Of a DNA stretch of 62,974 nt, positions 15,037 through 23,776 are shown in pieces (the stretch's first letter is position 1; every line of letters begins with the position of its first letter). The stretch lies in NCBI GenBank assembly GCA_016874295.1, contig VGUH01000018.1, positions 1-62,974 of the forward strand. Reading direction: 5' to 3'. This DNA comes from Gammaproteobacteria bacterium (GTDB lineage: Bacteria; Pseudomonadota; Gammaproteobacteria; Steroidobacterales; Steroidobacteraceae). The position numbers and the translations under genes are program-made. The notes under the pieces are model-generated. The model saw nothing but the letters and a program-made list of their open reading frames with translations, was not told where the DNA came from and searched no databases.

Positions 15037-16554
15037 CTATCGGGACCTCTCCGGGACGTCCTCACGAAGTGCCTTGACCAGGCACACGGCCATGAACACC
15101 AGGGCGACCGCGAACGGCAGGCCGGTGGAGATCGAGGCGGTCTGCAGGGCGGTGAGTCCGCCGCCCAGCACGAGCACGGCGGCGACGGCGCCCGCGAGGA
15201 GTGCCCAGAACACGCGTTGTGGGAGCCGGATGTCGGTGGTGCCGCCGCAGGTGATGATGCCCATCACGAGTGACCCGGAGTCGCAGGAAGTCACGAAGAA
15301 AATCATGACCAGGAAGATGGCCAGCAGCACGCTCAGCTCCTGCAACGGATAGCGCGACAGCAACTCGAACAGGGCGGTCGCGACATTGTCGTTCGCCGCG
15401 TACACGATGCCGGGGTCGACGAACAGGCTTTCATAGATGGCGGCACCGCCGAGCGTCGCCATCCATACGAAGGTGAGCAGGGAGGGCATCGCCAGCACGC
15501 CGAAGATGAACTCCCGGACCGTCCGACCCCTGGAGATCCGCGCAATGAACATGCCGACGAACGGCGACCACGCGATCCACCAGGACCAGTAGAAGACCGT
15601 CCAGGATCCCTGCCAATCGGATTCGAGCGAATAGGTTTCCGTCCAGCTTCCGAGCACGAGCAGGTTTTGGAGGTAGTGGCCTGTGCTCTCCACCAGGTTC
15701 TCCAGCAGGAAAAGTGTCGGGCCGGCCAGCAACACGAAAACCAGCAGCAGTAGCGCGGCGAGCAGGTTGACGTTGCTGAGCAGCTTGATGCCGCGTTCCA
15801 GGCCGGACCCCACGGAGGCGGCCGAAACGAGCGTGATCAGGGCGATCAGGCCCAGCTGCGCGCCGGTCGAGAAGGCGATTCCGAACGCGTAGTTGAGGCC
15901 GGCATTGATCTGCGCGACGCCGAGACCGAGCGAGGTGGCGAGTCCGAACAAGGCCGCGAGTACGGCCAGCACGTCGATGGCATGGCCGATCGGCCCATGG
16001 ATGCGGTCTCCGAGCAACGGATGGAAGGCACTGCGGATCGTCATCGGCAGGCCACGGTTGTAGGCGAAGTAGGCGAGCGCGAGCCCCACCAGGGCGTAGA
16101 TACCCCAGACGTGCAGCCCCCAGTGCAGGAACGTGAGGTCGAGCGCGCGTTGCGCGCCTTCCGGTGTCATCGGCGTCGCTCCGGGAGGATTCTGCAGGTG
16201 CAGGACCGGTTCCGCGACGCTCCAGAACATGAGGCCGATCCCCATGCCGGCGGCAAACAACATCGCGAACCAGCTCAATGAGGAGAATTCAGGGCGTGCG
16301 TCCGGTCCGCCGATCCGGATCCGCCCGAAGCGGCTCGCCGCGAGCACGACGCACAGCAGCAGGAAGCCCTGCACGCTCAGGATGAAGAACCAGCCGAAAC
16401 GCCGCGCGATGCCGTCCTTCACGGCGCTGAACATCGCGTCCGCGGCGCCGAGGTTCGCCAGCGTCAGGACCAGGAACAGCACCGTCAGGCCGGCCGAAAA
16501 TCCGAATACGACGGGATGAATGCCGAACTTGCTGCCGCCGGGCTTTGAATTCAT
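15037..16554 (-). CDS. BCCT transporter, BetT/BetP-like
   Basis: This 505-residue carrier has 12 helices, the glycine motif GMGIGLMFWSVAEP on helix 3, the Trp box YWSWWIAWSPFVGMFIARIS and the RGRTVREF segment. This is the sodium- or proton-coupled betaine/choline pattern (all three Trp kept), unlike the CaiT-like carrier two genes downstream. It has no long C-terminal osmosensing tail, ending at REDVPERSR, so it is more likely a nutrient importer than an osmoregulated one. Its start overlaps the MFS gene by 4 nt and its stop abuts the dioxygenase-like gene, so it belongs to one operon. Confidence 0.92.
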   Translation of the reverse strand: MNSKPGGSKFGIHPVVFGFSAGLTVLFLVLTLANLGAADAMFSAVKDGIARRFGWFFILSVQGFLLLCVVLAASRFGRIRIGGPDARPEFSSLSWFAMLFAAGMGIGLMFWSVAEPVLHLQNPPGATPMTPEGAQRALDLTFLHWGLHVWGIYALVGLALAYFAYNRGLPMTIRSAFHPLLGDRIHGPIGHAIDVLAVLAALFGLATSLGLGVAQINAGLNYAFGIAFSTGAQLGLIALITLVSAASVGSGLERGIKLLSNVNLLAALLLLVFVLLAGPTLFLLENLVESTGHYLQNLLVLGSWTETYSLESDWQGSWTVFYWSWWIAWSPFVGMFIARISRGRTVREFIFGVLAMPSLLTFVWMATLGGAAIYESLFVDPGIVYAANDNVATALFELLSRYPLQELSVLLAIFLVMIFFVTSCDSGSLVMGIITCGGTTDIRLPQRVFWALLAGAVAAVLVLGGGLTALQTASISTGLPFAVALVFMAVCLVKALREDVPERSR

Positions 16555-17855
16555 TGGGTCTCCGTAGCCGATTCAGACGCGGTCGGCACGAGCGCCGCGT
16601 GCCTGTGCCGCGAACGCCGCCAGAATACGAGGCAGAGCACGGCACCGAGATAGCCACACAGCGCGATGCTCGTGAAATAGATCTGAAAGCTCACGGCGCG
16701 GGGATATTGGCGCGACAGGAATCCGTCGTAAAGCGGCAGCAGCACGTCGGGCAGGTAGCCGACGAAACTCACGAGGCCGATGGCCAGCCCGACGATGTGT
16801 CTCGGCACCGGGCAGTGGTCGAGCAGCGCCCAGTACAGGCCCTTGATCGCGTAAGTCAGATAGCCGATGACCAGCACGATGCCGACGATGGCCGGCATGT
16901 TGCCGCCAAGGTCCGCGAAGCAGATCGCGATGAGGCTGGTCGAGGCGAGCGCCAGCAGCCAGGCGAGCAGCAGTTCCTTGGAAAGCCAGTCGCCGAGGAA
17001 TCCGATGGTGATGCCGCCGACCGGTCGCATCCAGAGCTTGGTCAGCACGACGGAGCCTGCGGCGAGAGCCGACAGCCCGAAGTTGACCTGCAGGAACGCC
17101 GAGATCGAGTAGGTCACCCAGAACAGCGCCTGGCCGATCATCATGACGACGGCCAGCAGCCAGAGTTCGGGGATGCGCACCAGCAGGCCGAGCTCGGCGA
17201 GCAGCCTGCCGCCGCGTGGCGTCGGGTGTCCCCGGCGTGACACGGACGGCGCGTGATCGGGGTCGTTCTCGACGAGCAGGAACACCAGCACGGCAATCAC
17301 GAGCGCCGCGGCGGCATACATGTGGATCACCGGCGCGAGCCGCACGGCGGCATGGTCGCCGGGCGCGGACAGGCTGCGAAACAGCAGCACCGCGATCGAC
17401 GCCAGCAGCGCCTCGACCAGTCCTCGGCCGCCGTCGAGCACGCCAAAGAAACGCCCCTGTTCGCGCGGCCCCGCGAGCAGGTTCACGGCCTTGATCAGCG
17501 AGGCCCAGAAGCAGAGCCCGCCGGCCAGGCCCCAGCCCAGGAAGATCAGCCGCAACTCGAACAGCGACGGGTAGGTCGAAAACCAGAAACCGAGCAACCC
17601 GACTGCCGCAAGCGCGCACGCCATCAGCAGCCGGGGCGGGTAGCGGTCGGCGAGCCAGCCGCTCGGGAGGTACGCGACCGCGAACACGAAGCCCAGCAGC
17701 GAGTACAGCTCGCCGAGGTCGCTCGCGGTGATCCGCAATGCCTCGAGCACGCTGATCTCGAAGTTCTGCCTCAGGTACATCAGCGGGTAGATCGCGCCGG
17801 CGGCGACCACGATGATGGCGAACTGCCCGTAGCGGCGCGCGCGGCTGGCGATCAT
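16551..17855 (-). CDS. MFS transporter
   Basis: This 434-residue protein has 12 predicted helices. The loop 2-3 motif is SGWLADRYPPRLLM (a G-x-x-x-D-R-x-x-R/K variant), and a hydrophilic central loop (DPDHAPSVSRRGHPTPRG) lies at about residues 215-235. The substrate is unknown. It starts two bases after the FAD-oxidoreductase stop begins its spacing (stop 17858-17856, ATG 17855) and overlaps the next BCCT gene by 4 nt. An uptake or efflux role for the same compound handled by its neighbours is an inference from operon structure. Confidence 0.88.
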   Translation of the reverse strand: MIASRARRYGQFAIIVVAAGAIYPLMYLRQNFEISVLEALRITASDLGELYSLLGFVFAVAYLPSGWLADRYPPRLLMACALAAVGLLGFWFSTYPSLFELRLIFLGWGLAGGLCFWASLIKAVNLLAGPREQGRFFGVLDGGRGLVEALLASIAVLLFRSLSAPGDHAAVRLAPVIHMYAAAALVIAVLVFLLVENDPDHAPSVSRRGHPTPRGGRLLAELGLLVRIPELWLLAVVMMIGQALFWVTYSISAFLQVNFGLSALAAGSVVLTKLWMRPVGGITIGFLGDWLSKELLLAWLLALASTSLIAICFADLGGNMPAIVGIVLVIGYLTYAIKGLYWALLDHCPVPRHIVGLAIGLVSFVGYLPDVLLPLYDGFLSRQYPRAVSFQIYFTSIALCGYLGAVLCLVFWRRSRHRHAALVPTASESATETQ

Positions 17856-19193
17856 TCAGGCCAGGCCCCAGAGTCCCTGCGCCTTCATGCGCGCGGCGAT
17901 CTCCCGGCCGTCGACGGCCTGAACCGGGACTCCGGCCCGGAGTGCGACCCCGGCCGCGGTTCCGGTCGCCTGTCCCATGGCCATGCATTGCGGCATGCCG
18001 CGGATCGAGGCGAAAGCCACCGGATCTGCCGAAACGTTCCTTCCCGCGAACAACAGGTTTTCGACGGACGCCGGCACGAGACAGCGAAACGGCAGCGTGT
18101 AATAGCTGGCGTCGGCTACCGCGGCGTCGTGCGTCATGCCTCCCGCGCCGCGCATTACGTCGTCGATGGGGTTCGCGCAGGCGACGATGCCGTCGGAAAA
18201 ATGCCTGGTGGCGGCAACGTCGGCGGCGGTGAGGCGGTAGAGTCCGCAGAGCTTGCGTGTCTCGCGGACGCCGACGGTGGGTCCGAGCTGGGTCATCCAG
18301 GCGTCCTCGAAGCCCGGCACCTCGTCACGCAGGAATGCCGCCAACGCGCGGCAGCGCCGCCTGCCTTCCTGGGTCGCGCGCGCGACCTCGTCGGGTTTCG
18401 TGCCGTCGATTCCGCGAATGACCACCGAATTGCAGAACACGGTGTCGGGGTGAAAGCCCTTCATCAGGTACAAGCGCGCCAGGTCCGGGTGCAGACGGCC
18501 GGCGGCGACGCCACGTTCGGCATGGCGCGTGAAGTAGGGATCGCCTTCCGCGAAGACCGCATCCCACCGGGCGTTGACCATCAGGAACGACAGCGTCACG
18601 CCCATCATCCGGCCCTGCGCGTCGCCGAGCTCGAACGGTACGCCGGCCTGCGCCGCAATGTCGCCGTCCCCCGAGCAGTCGACGACCAGTCGTGGCCGCA
18701 CGACGCCGGCGCCATGCCGGTCGCCGAAGGTCACGGTCTCGATCCGCGTGCCAGCCATGTGCGGGGCCGTTGCGGTGGTGTTGAGATAGACCCGCACGCC
18801 CGCTTCTTCGAGCATCTCGAACATCACGACCTGCGCCAGATCCGGGTCGTAGACGATTTCGGGGCCGAAGTTCGCGAGGGTGCACGGCCGTGTTGCGGCC
18901 GCCGGCGGATTCATGCCGGCGAGCCGGTCACGGAGTTCCGCGATGAGGCCGCCGATGATCTGGCCGCAGGGATACGCGCCTCCCCATGGCATGCCCGGAC
19001 AGAACGACATGACCCCGCCAATCTTCGGGCCCGTTTCCATGAGCACGACGTCGAGGCCCTGGCGGCCGGCCGCGACGGCCGCGCCGAATCCCGCGGTGCC
19101 GCCACCGACGACCAAGACATCGCACGCGAGCTCCTGACGTGCCGCATCGCTCGCGTCCTGCCATCGCAGCGGGGGTTGGGCACGGAAGATCAC
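17856..19193 (-). CDS. FAD-dependent oxidoreductase (FAD_oxidored family)
   Basis: This 445-residue flavoprotein has an N-terminal dinucleotide fold, CDVLVVGGGTAGFGAAVAAG (GxGxxG at about 30-35), followed by the acidic strand end VVLMETG and the family motif KIGGVMSFCPGMPWGG. A second FAD-binding segment is VVDCSGDGDIAAQAG, and the C-terminal FAD contact is LLFAGRNVSADPVAFASIRG. This is the layout of FAD_oxidored proteins, which are often annotated as xanthan-lyase or fumarate-reductase relatives. No signal peptide or TAT motif is seen. It is the first gene of the five-gene seamless block and probably oxidises or reduces the imported compound. The substrate cannot be named. Confidence 0.88.
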   Translation of the reverse strand: MIFRAQPPLRWQDASDAARQELACDVLVVGGGTAGFGAAVAAGRQGLDVVLMETGPKIGGVMSFCPGMPWGGAYPCGQIIGGLIAELRDRLAGMNPPAAATRPCTLANFGPEIVYDPDLAQVVMFEMLEEAGVRVYLNTTATAPHMAGTRIETVTFGDRHGAGVVRPRLVVDCSGDGDIAAQAGVPFELGDAQGRMMGVTLSFLMVNARWDAVFAEGDPYFTRHAERGVAAGRLHPDLARLYLMKGFHPDTVFCNSVVIRGIDGTKPDEVARATQEGRRRCRALAAFLRDEVPGFEDAWMTQLGPTVGVRETRKLCGLYRLTAADVAATRHFSDGIVACANPIDDVMRGAGGMTHDAAVADASYYTLPFRCLVPASVENLLFAGRNVSADPVAFASIRGMPQCMAMGQATGTAAGVALRAGVPVQAVDGREIAARMKAQGLWGLA

Positions 19194-19377
19194 GGAGGTC
19201 GCGCGCGGCCCAATCGCCAGCGCCCAGCTGCTGTTCGGCGCACAGCCGAGCGACGCATGACGTGCGAAGCCGGGTCAACGGTGCGCCTGTCCTGAACTCG
19301 TTCCGGAACAGGCTCCCAGAGTTTCCGCTCGATCTCCATCTGGCTCAAGCCTGGCCGGCAATACCGGCATGCGCCGG
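19194..19377. other. Intergenic stretch between amidohydrolase and FAD-oxidoreductase genes
   Basis: These 184 bases hold no gene. A small hairpin GCCGG-CAATA-CCGGC sits just after the amidohydrolase stop, and a GTTCCGGAAC palindrome lies further along. The first could weakly terminate the upstream transcript and the second could be an operator for the downstream five-gene block. Neither is strong. This is the only gap in the nine-gene run long enough for a promoter serving the transporter block. Confidence 0.4.
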
Positions 19378-21072
19378 TCAATTCGCCCTATACACCCAGT
19401 CGCCGGCAACCATCGTGCCGAGCACTTTCGTGTCCCGCATCTGCTCTGCGGGAACCGTCAGCACATCGCGGTCGACCAGCACGAAGTCCGCGGCCTTGCC
19501 GGGTTCGATCGAGCCAATGACGTCTTCCTGGTTCATCACGCGGGCGGCATTGATCGTGTACGCATAGAGCATCAATTCCCGCGGCACGACCTGGCCCGCA
19601 ATGAGGACCTCGCCGGTCTCGCCCTTGCGCGTCTCGGCCTGGTAGATGGCCTTGAACACGTCGGGAGTCGACACCGGCCAGTCGCTGGCACCCGCAATCA
19701 CCGCCCCGGATTCGAGCATCGAGCGCGCGGGGTACTGCCACGGGAAGATGTCTTCCGCGACGTAAGGCTTCACCAGGTCGACCGAGTCGATTCCGTACGC
19801 CGCCCACAAGAGCTGGTACGAGGCCAGGACGCCGAGCGGCTTGAATCGCCCGATGTCATCCGGCCGGATGAACTGCAGGTGCGTGATGCTTCCCGGCAGG
19901 CCGCTGTCGCCATTGGCCTCGCGCATGGCCTCATAGCCGTTCAGCGCTTCATGCACGGCGAGGTCGCCGATGGCATGCGTATGCACGAACAGGCCGAGCT
20001 TGTCGGCCTCGATGCACAGTTTCGCGAACTTCTCCGGCTTGAAGAGCAGGTCGCCAGTCTTGCCGGTGTTGGCGTACGGCCGGGTCATCGCGGCGCTTTG
20101 CGACGGATACTCGACCACGCCGTCGGCAAACACCTTGACGCCCGGTATCGAAAGATTGGCGATGCCGCCGAACTTTTCGCGCAGTGCGAGTGCGTCCTTG
20201 AAGGACTGCGGGTCATCGGGCCTTACCACCGGCAGCGCCGCGACGCGGGCCGACAGGCCGCCCGCAGCCGCGAGATCACGATAGGCGGCAAGCGTGGACT
20301 CATCGACCCAGGGGTCGAGCCACGAGGTGATGCCGAGGCTGTGCAGGTACTCGACGGCCGCCCGCGCGCCCGCGGCACTCTTGCGTGCATCGACCGGAGG
20401 AATCTGCTTTTCGACGATCTCCAGGCCCTCGTCGACGGCAAACCCGTTCGGCGTCAGGTCATCGCCGATCCCGTAATACTTGCGCTTCTCCTCCGGCAAT
20501 CCGGCAATGAAGGACTTGTCGAGACCTGCGCGCTTTCGCAGTGCCGCGTTCGACCAGCCCGTATGCCCGTCCATGCCGCGCAGGAACAGCGGCTGACCCG
20601 CATAGGTTCCGCCGTTGAAACGCTCATTCAAGGCTGCGTTCTGCGACCAGATGCCCAAGGGCACGCCCGTGACGACGAGCACATCGCCGTTCATCCCGCG
20701 GCCGCTGCGCTTGGCCTCGGCCACGAATGCCTCAAGCGCAGCGATGTCGGCGATGTCATTCCTGGCATCGGCTGACAACAGGCCGATGCCGCCGAACACG
20801 GCGTGCACATGGCTGTCGATCAGGCCCGGCAGGAGTGTCTGCCCGCCGAGATCGGTCACGACCGCGTCGGCACCGACGCTCGCCGTCGCCTCGGTTCGGG
20901 TTCCGACCGCGACGATTCTGCCGTCACGTACCGATACCGCCTCGGCGTAGGCCTGCCGGGGATTGGCCGTGAACACGTGCCCGTTGACCAGGATCTGTTC
21001 CCCGGCGAAAGCGGCGATCGGCGTCATGAACGCCAGGCACGCCAGGCAGCCCATGGCCCGGATTGCTTTCAT
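19378..21072 (-). CDS. Secreted amidohydrolase (amidohydrolase_3, YtcJ-like)
   Basis: This 564-residue metal-dependent hydrolase has a signal peptide (MGCLACLAFMTPIAAFAGEQ, so periplasmic). Metal ligands are in LIDSHVHAVFG (HxH, about residue 90), HTHAIGDLAV (His pair) and GASDWPVSTPD (catalytic Asp). It also has the YtcJ-type segments LFLRGMDGHTGWSNAALRK and PGVKVFADGVVEYPS. YtcJ-like enzymes cleave amide or cyclic amide bonds of mostly unknown substrates. I place the start at ATG 21072, because an open frame continuing upstream to 22605 only shadows the receptor gene. It follows the TonB receptor by 17 bases, so the receptor probably delivers its substrate or product. Confidence 0.9.
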   Translation of the reverse strand: MKAIRAMGCLACLAFMTPIAAFAGEQILVNGHVFTANPRQAYAEAVSVRDGRIVAVGTRTEATASVGADAVVTDLGGQTLLPGLIDSHVHAVFGGIGLLSADARNDIADIAALEAFVAEAKRSGRGMNGDVLVVTGVPLGIWSQNAALNERFNGGTYAGQPLFLRGMDGHTGWSNAALRKRAGLDKSFIAGLPEEKRKYYGIGDDLTPNGFAVDEGLEIVEKQIPPVDARKSAAGARAAVEYLHSLGITSWLDPWVDESTLAAYRDLAAAGGLSARVAALPVVRPDDPQSFKDALALREKFGGIANLSIPGVKVFADGVVEYPSQSAAMTRPYANTGKTGDLLFKPEKFAKLCIEADKLGLFVHTHAIGDLAVHEALNGYEAMREANGDSGLPGSITHLQFIRPDDIGRFKPLGVLASYQLLWAAYGIDSVDLVKPYVAEDIFPWQYPARSMLESGAVIAGASDWPVSTPDVFKAIYQAETRKGETGEVLIAGQVVPRELMLYAYTINAARVMNQEDVIGSIEPGKAADFVLVDRDVLTVPAEQMRDTKVLGTMVAGDWVYRAN

Positions 21073-21089
21073 GTCATGTCGTGCGGCGT

Positions 21090-23717
21090 TTACAGTCGCC
21101 AGGTGGCGGTCAGGCCCACCATGCGCGGTCGTAGCGCCACGTCGTACCAGTCCTGGGGGTCGTAGTACGAACTGGCCGAGAGGTCCTGGCGCGGCGCCTC
21201 GTTGGTGAGATTCTGCGCGAAGAGCGAGACATCCCAGTCGCCGAACCGCATGCCGAGCCGCAGGTTGACCAGGCCGTATGACTCCGTGGGCTTGAGGCGC
21301 GGATCGTAGAACGGGTCGGTGGGCACCTGGTCGCCCACGCGCCGCCACTCCGCCGACCAGGTGTAGTCGAGGCGGGCGTAACCCTGGTGGGCGCCGATCG
21401 GCAGGTTGAATTCGCCGGTCAGCGAGAACGTCTCCGGGGCGCCCGCATTCGGCACTGCGGAGCCACCGGCGAAGATCACCGCGCCGCCGGGCGAGGTGGC
21501 GTCCTCGTCGAAACTCGGATCGTTGTAGCCATACGCACCGCTCAGCGTGAATCGCTCGGTGACCAGGTAACTGAAGGCGAGGTCGAATCCGTCGGAGGTG
21601 GCATTGCCCAGGTTGTCGACGAAATTGTAAGCGCAGTTCGGCAGGCTCACGTTCGCCTGGATGTCGCTCCATTCGATACGGTAAACGCTGCCTTCGAGGT
21701 ACAGCCGGCCGTCGAGCAGGCGGTTCTTCGCGCCGAGCTCGTAGCTCCACACCGAGTCCGAGTCGTAGGTTTCGGGCTGGAACGGGTTGCCGCTGTCGTC
21801 GACGTAGCCGTTCTGGATCAGGTCGAAGTCGCAGATCGCCGGCACGCGCAGCGAAGCGCCCGCCGGCCGGAACCCCTTGGCGGCGCTCGCGTAGATCATG
21901 TGCGCGTCGCTTGGCTGCCAGGAAATGCCGAACTTTGGCGTGTAGGCGGTCTCGCTTCCGCTCGTGGACGAAGTCGGGTACGAGGGCGCCATCGCACCGC
22001 TGCCAAAGGTGCAGTCGCCCGGATCCGCGCACGGAAAGCCGAAGGGCGCGTTGGCGTTGTTCTCCGGCCCCAGGTAAGCGGCATTGAATTCCAGCCTGTT
22101 CTCGCTCGCCCGGATGCCCGCTGTCAGGGTGATCGTGTCGGTGACTTCGTAGTCGAACTGCGCGAAGCCCGCGATCTGCTGTTCCTGCGTCGCCCATTCG
22201 CCGTAGAACATGACCGCGTTCTCGAGCGGGTTGTCGCCGAAGAAGTTCTGCAGCGCGGTCGTGCCGGGCCCGAACGGCTCGCCGTCGTTCGTGGTCCAGT
22301 AACCCCAGTCGAAGGCCGTGGGGAAGAAGCCCATCCAGGTCGCGTTGATCATCCAGTTGTGGTTGATCGGCTGGCTCGCTTCCTGCTCGAGGTCCGAGTA
22401 GAACAGGCCCGCGACCCAGCTCAGCTTGCCGTCGCCGGTGGACTGCAGGCGCACCTCCTGCACCCAGTTCCGCTGCGCATTGTTGTACTGCGACATGCCC
22501 TTCAAGCCCTCGGGCAGGTAGGTTCCGGTCGAGGTCACGCCATCGGCCTCGAGGAAGAATTCCGGCGCATAGAACTGGGCATACCCCTTCGTGTAGTCGG
22601 CCCACTGGAACTGATCACGGTCGAAGTACGAGGTGTTGGACACCAGCTCCGCCCAGCCAAGGTCCCAGTCGATCTTGAGCGTCGTGAGGGTGAACTCGTC
22701 CTCGCCGCGCGCGTTCTCGGGCGCGGTCATCTCGTTCAGCACCGTGGTGTGCGGCGTGTTCGGGAAGGTGTAGAGCGTGCCCGCGGCAAACTGCACGTAG
22801 TGCTGGCGCGCGTAATCGGCATTCCCCTGGTTCGATAGCGCGAGGTCGTAGCTAGGGGAGCCGCCGTTGTTCCTGACGTTCTGGTAGAAGACCGACGGCG
22901 TGATGGTCAGGTTCTCGGTGACCGCGAATTTGAGCGCCAGGCGCGCGGACTTCGTCTCGGACCAGTTGATGTCCTCTTCGTAGGTCGTGGTCCTGGTGAA
23001 GTTCACCGAATCCCCGTAGCTCTCGCCGGTGGGATCGACGATCTCGTAGCTGCCGCCCACCGCGTCGACGTACCCGCCATCGCGGCGGTAGTAGGCGCTG
23101 CCACGCAGTGCGACGCGATCCGAGAGCGGGCCGCCGTAAGCCAGGCCCAGTTCGTAGGACTCTTCGCCGTTCTCGGTGCTGCCCATCTCGGCACGTGCGG
23201 TGCTGCTGGCCTCGTCCCGCCCCGGCTCGGTGGTGATGAAGCGTACCGTGCCGCCCTCGGAGCCGGCGCCGAACAGCGTGCCCTGCGGGCCGCGCAGTAC
23301 CTCGATGCGCTCGATGTCGAACAGGCCGGGAAAGGCATTGCCGGCGCCGAATCCCATGTTGCGGACTTGGATGGGCGTGTCGTCGATGTACAGGCCGGTG
23401 GTGCCCGAGCCGGCATTGGAGGAGATGCCGCGGATCGCGATCTGGCTGGCGCCGGTGAAGGACTGGCGGGTCAGGTTGAGGCCCGGCGTCAGGCGGATGA
23501 TATCGTCGAACTGGCGCGCGCCGCGCTGCTGCAGCTCCTCGTCGCCGATCGCGCTGACGCTGATCGGCACGTCGGAGAGCGCCTGGCTGCGTCTCGTGGC
23601 CGTGACGATGATTTCCTCGAGCTGCGGGTCGGCCGGCGACTGCGCGCCGGCCTGCGGGGCCAGCGCAACGCCGACCGCCATCGCCACGAGCAACGAACCC
23701 GGATGATTTTTCTGCAT
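21090..23717 (-). CDS. TonB-dependent outer-membrane receptor
   Basis: This 875-residue protein has a signal peptide (residues 1-25), a TonB-box-like start of the plug (QLEEIIVTATRRSQALSDVP), plug motifs IRGISSNAGSGTTGLYIDD and RIEVLRGPQGTLFGAGSEGG, and a 22-strand barrel rich in alternating aromatic residues ending in VGLTATWRL. It is of the energy-dependent uptake type common for oligosaccharides, peptides, siderophores and unusual organics. There is no N-terminal signalling extension, so no anti-sigma control. It sits between an M28 peptidase and a YtcJ-like amidohydrolase, which suggests uptake of a peptide- or amide-containing compound. Confidence 0.94.
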   Translation of the reverse strand: MQKNHPGSLLVAMAVGVALAPQAGAQSPADPQLEEIIVTATRRSQALSDVPISVSAIGDEELQQRGARQFDDIIRLTPGLNLTRQSFTGASQIAIRGISSNAGSGTTGLYIDDTPIQVRNMGFGAGNAFPGLFDIERIEVLRGPQGTLFGAGSEGGTVRFITTEPGRDEASSTARAEMGSTENGEESYELGLAYGGPLSDRVALRGSAYYRRDGGYVDAVGGSYEIVDPTGESYGDSVNFTRTTTYEEDINWSETKSARLALKFAVTENLTITPSVFYQNVRNNGGSPSYDLALSNQGNADYARQHYVQFAAGTLYTFPNTPHTTVLNEMTAPENARGEDEFTLTTLKIDWDLGWAELVSNTSYFDRDQFQWADYTKGYAQFYAPEFFLEADGVTSTGTYLPEGLKGMSQYNNAQRNWVQEVRLQSTGDGKLSWVAGLFYSDLEQEASQPINHNWMINATWMGFFPTAFDWGYWTTNDGEPFGPGTTALQNFFGDNPLENAVMFYGEWATQEQQIAGFAQFDYEVTDTITLTAGIRASENRLEFNAAYLGPENNANAPFGFPCADPGDCTFGSGAMAPSYPTSSTSGSETAYTPKFGISWQPSDAHMIYASAAKGFRPAGASLRVPAICDFDLIQNGYVDDSGNPFQPETYDSDSVWSYELGAKNRLLDGRLYLEGSVYRIEWSDIQANVSLPNCAYNFVDNLGNATSDGFDLAFSYLVTERFTLSGAYGYNDPSFDEDATSPGGAVIFAGGSAVPNAGAPETFSLTGEFNLPIGAHQGYARLDYTWSAEWRRVGDQVPTDPFYDPRLKPTESYGLVNLRLGMRFGDWDVSLFAQNLTNEAPRQDLSASSYYDPQDWYDVALRPRMVGLTATWRL

Positions 23718-23776
23718 GACGGTGCCCCCTTACCCCTAGAAGACCAGAGTCCCGGAACCGGTGTCAATCCGCTGCG

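Noticed and set aside
19378-22605. Very long frame that would fuse upstream sequence to the amidohydrolase
   Set aside because: The part above 21072 is in a shadow frame of the TonB receptor. The amidohydrolase signal peptide starts at ATG 21072.
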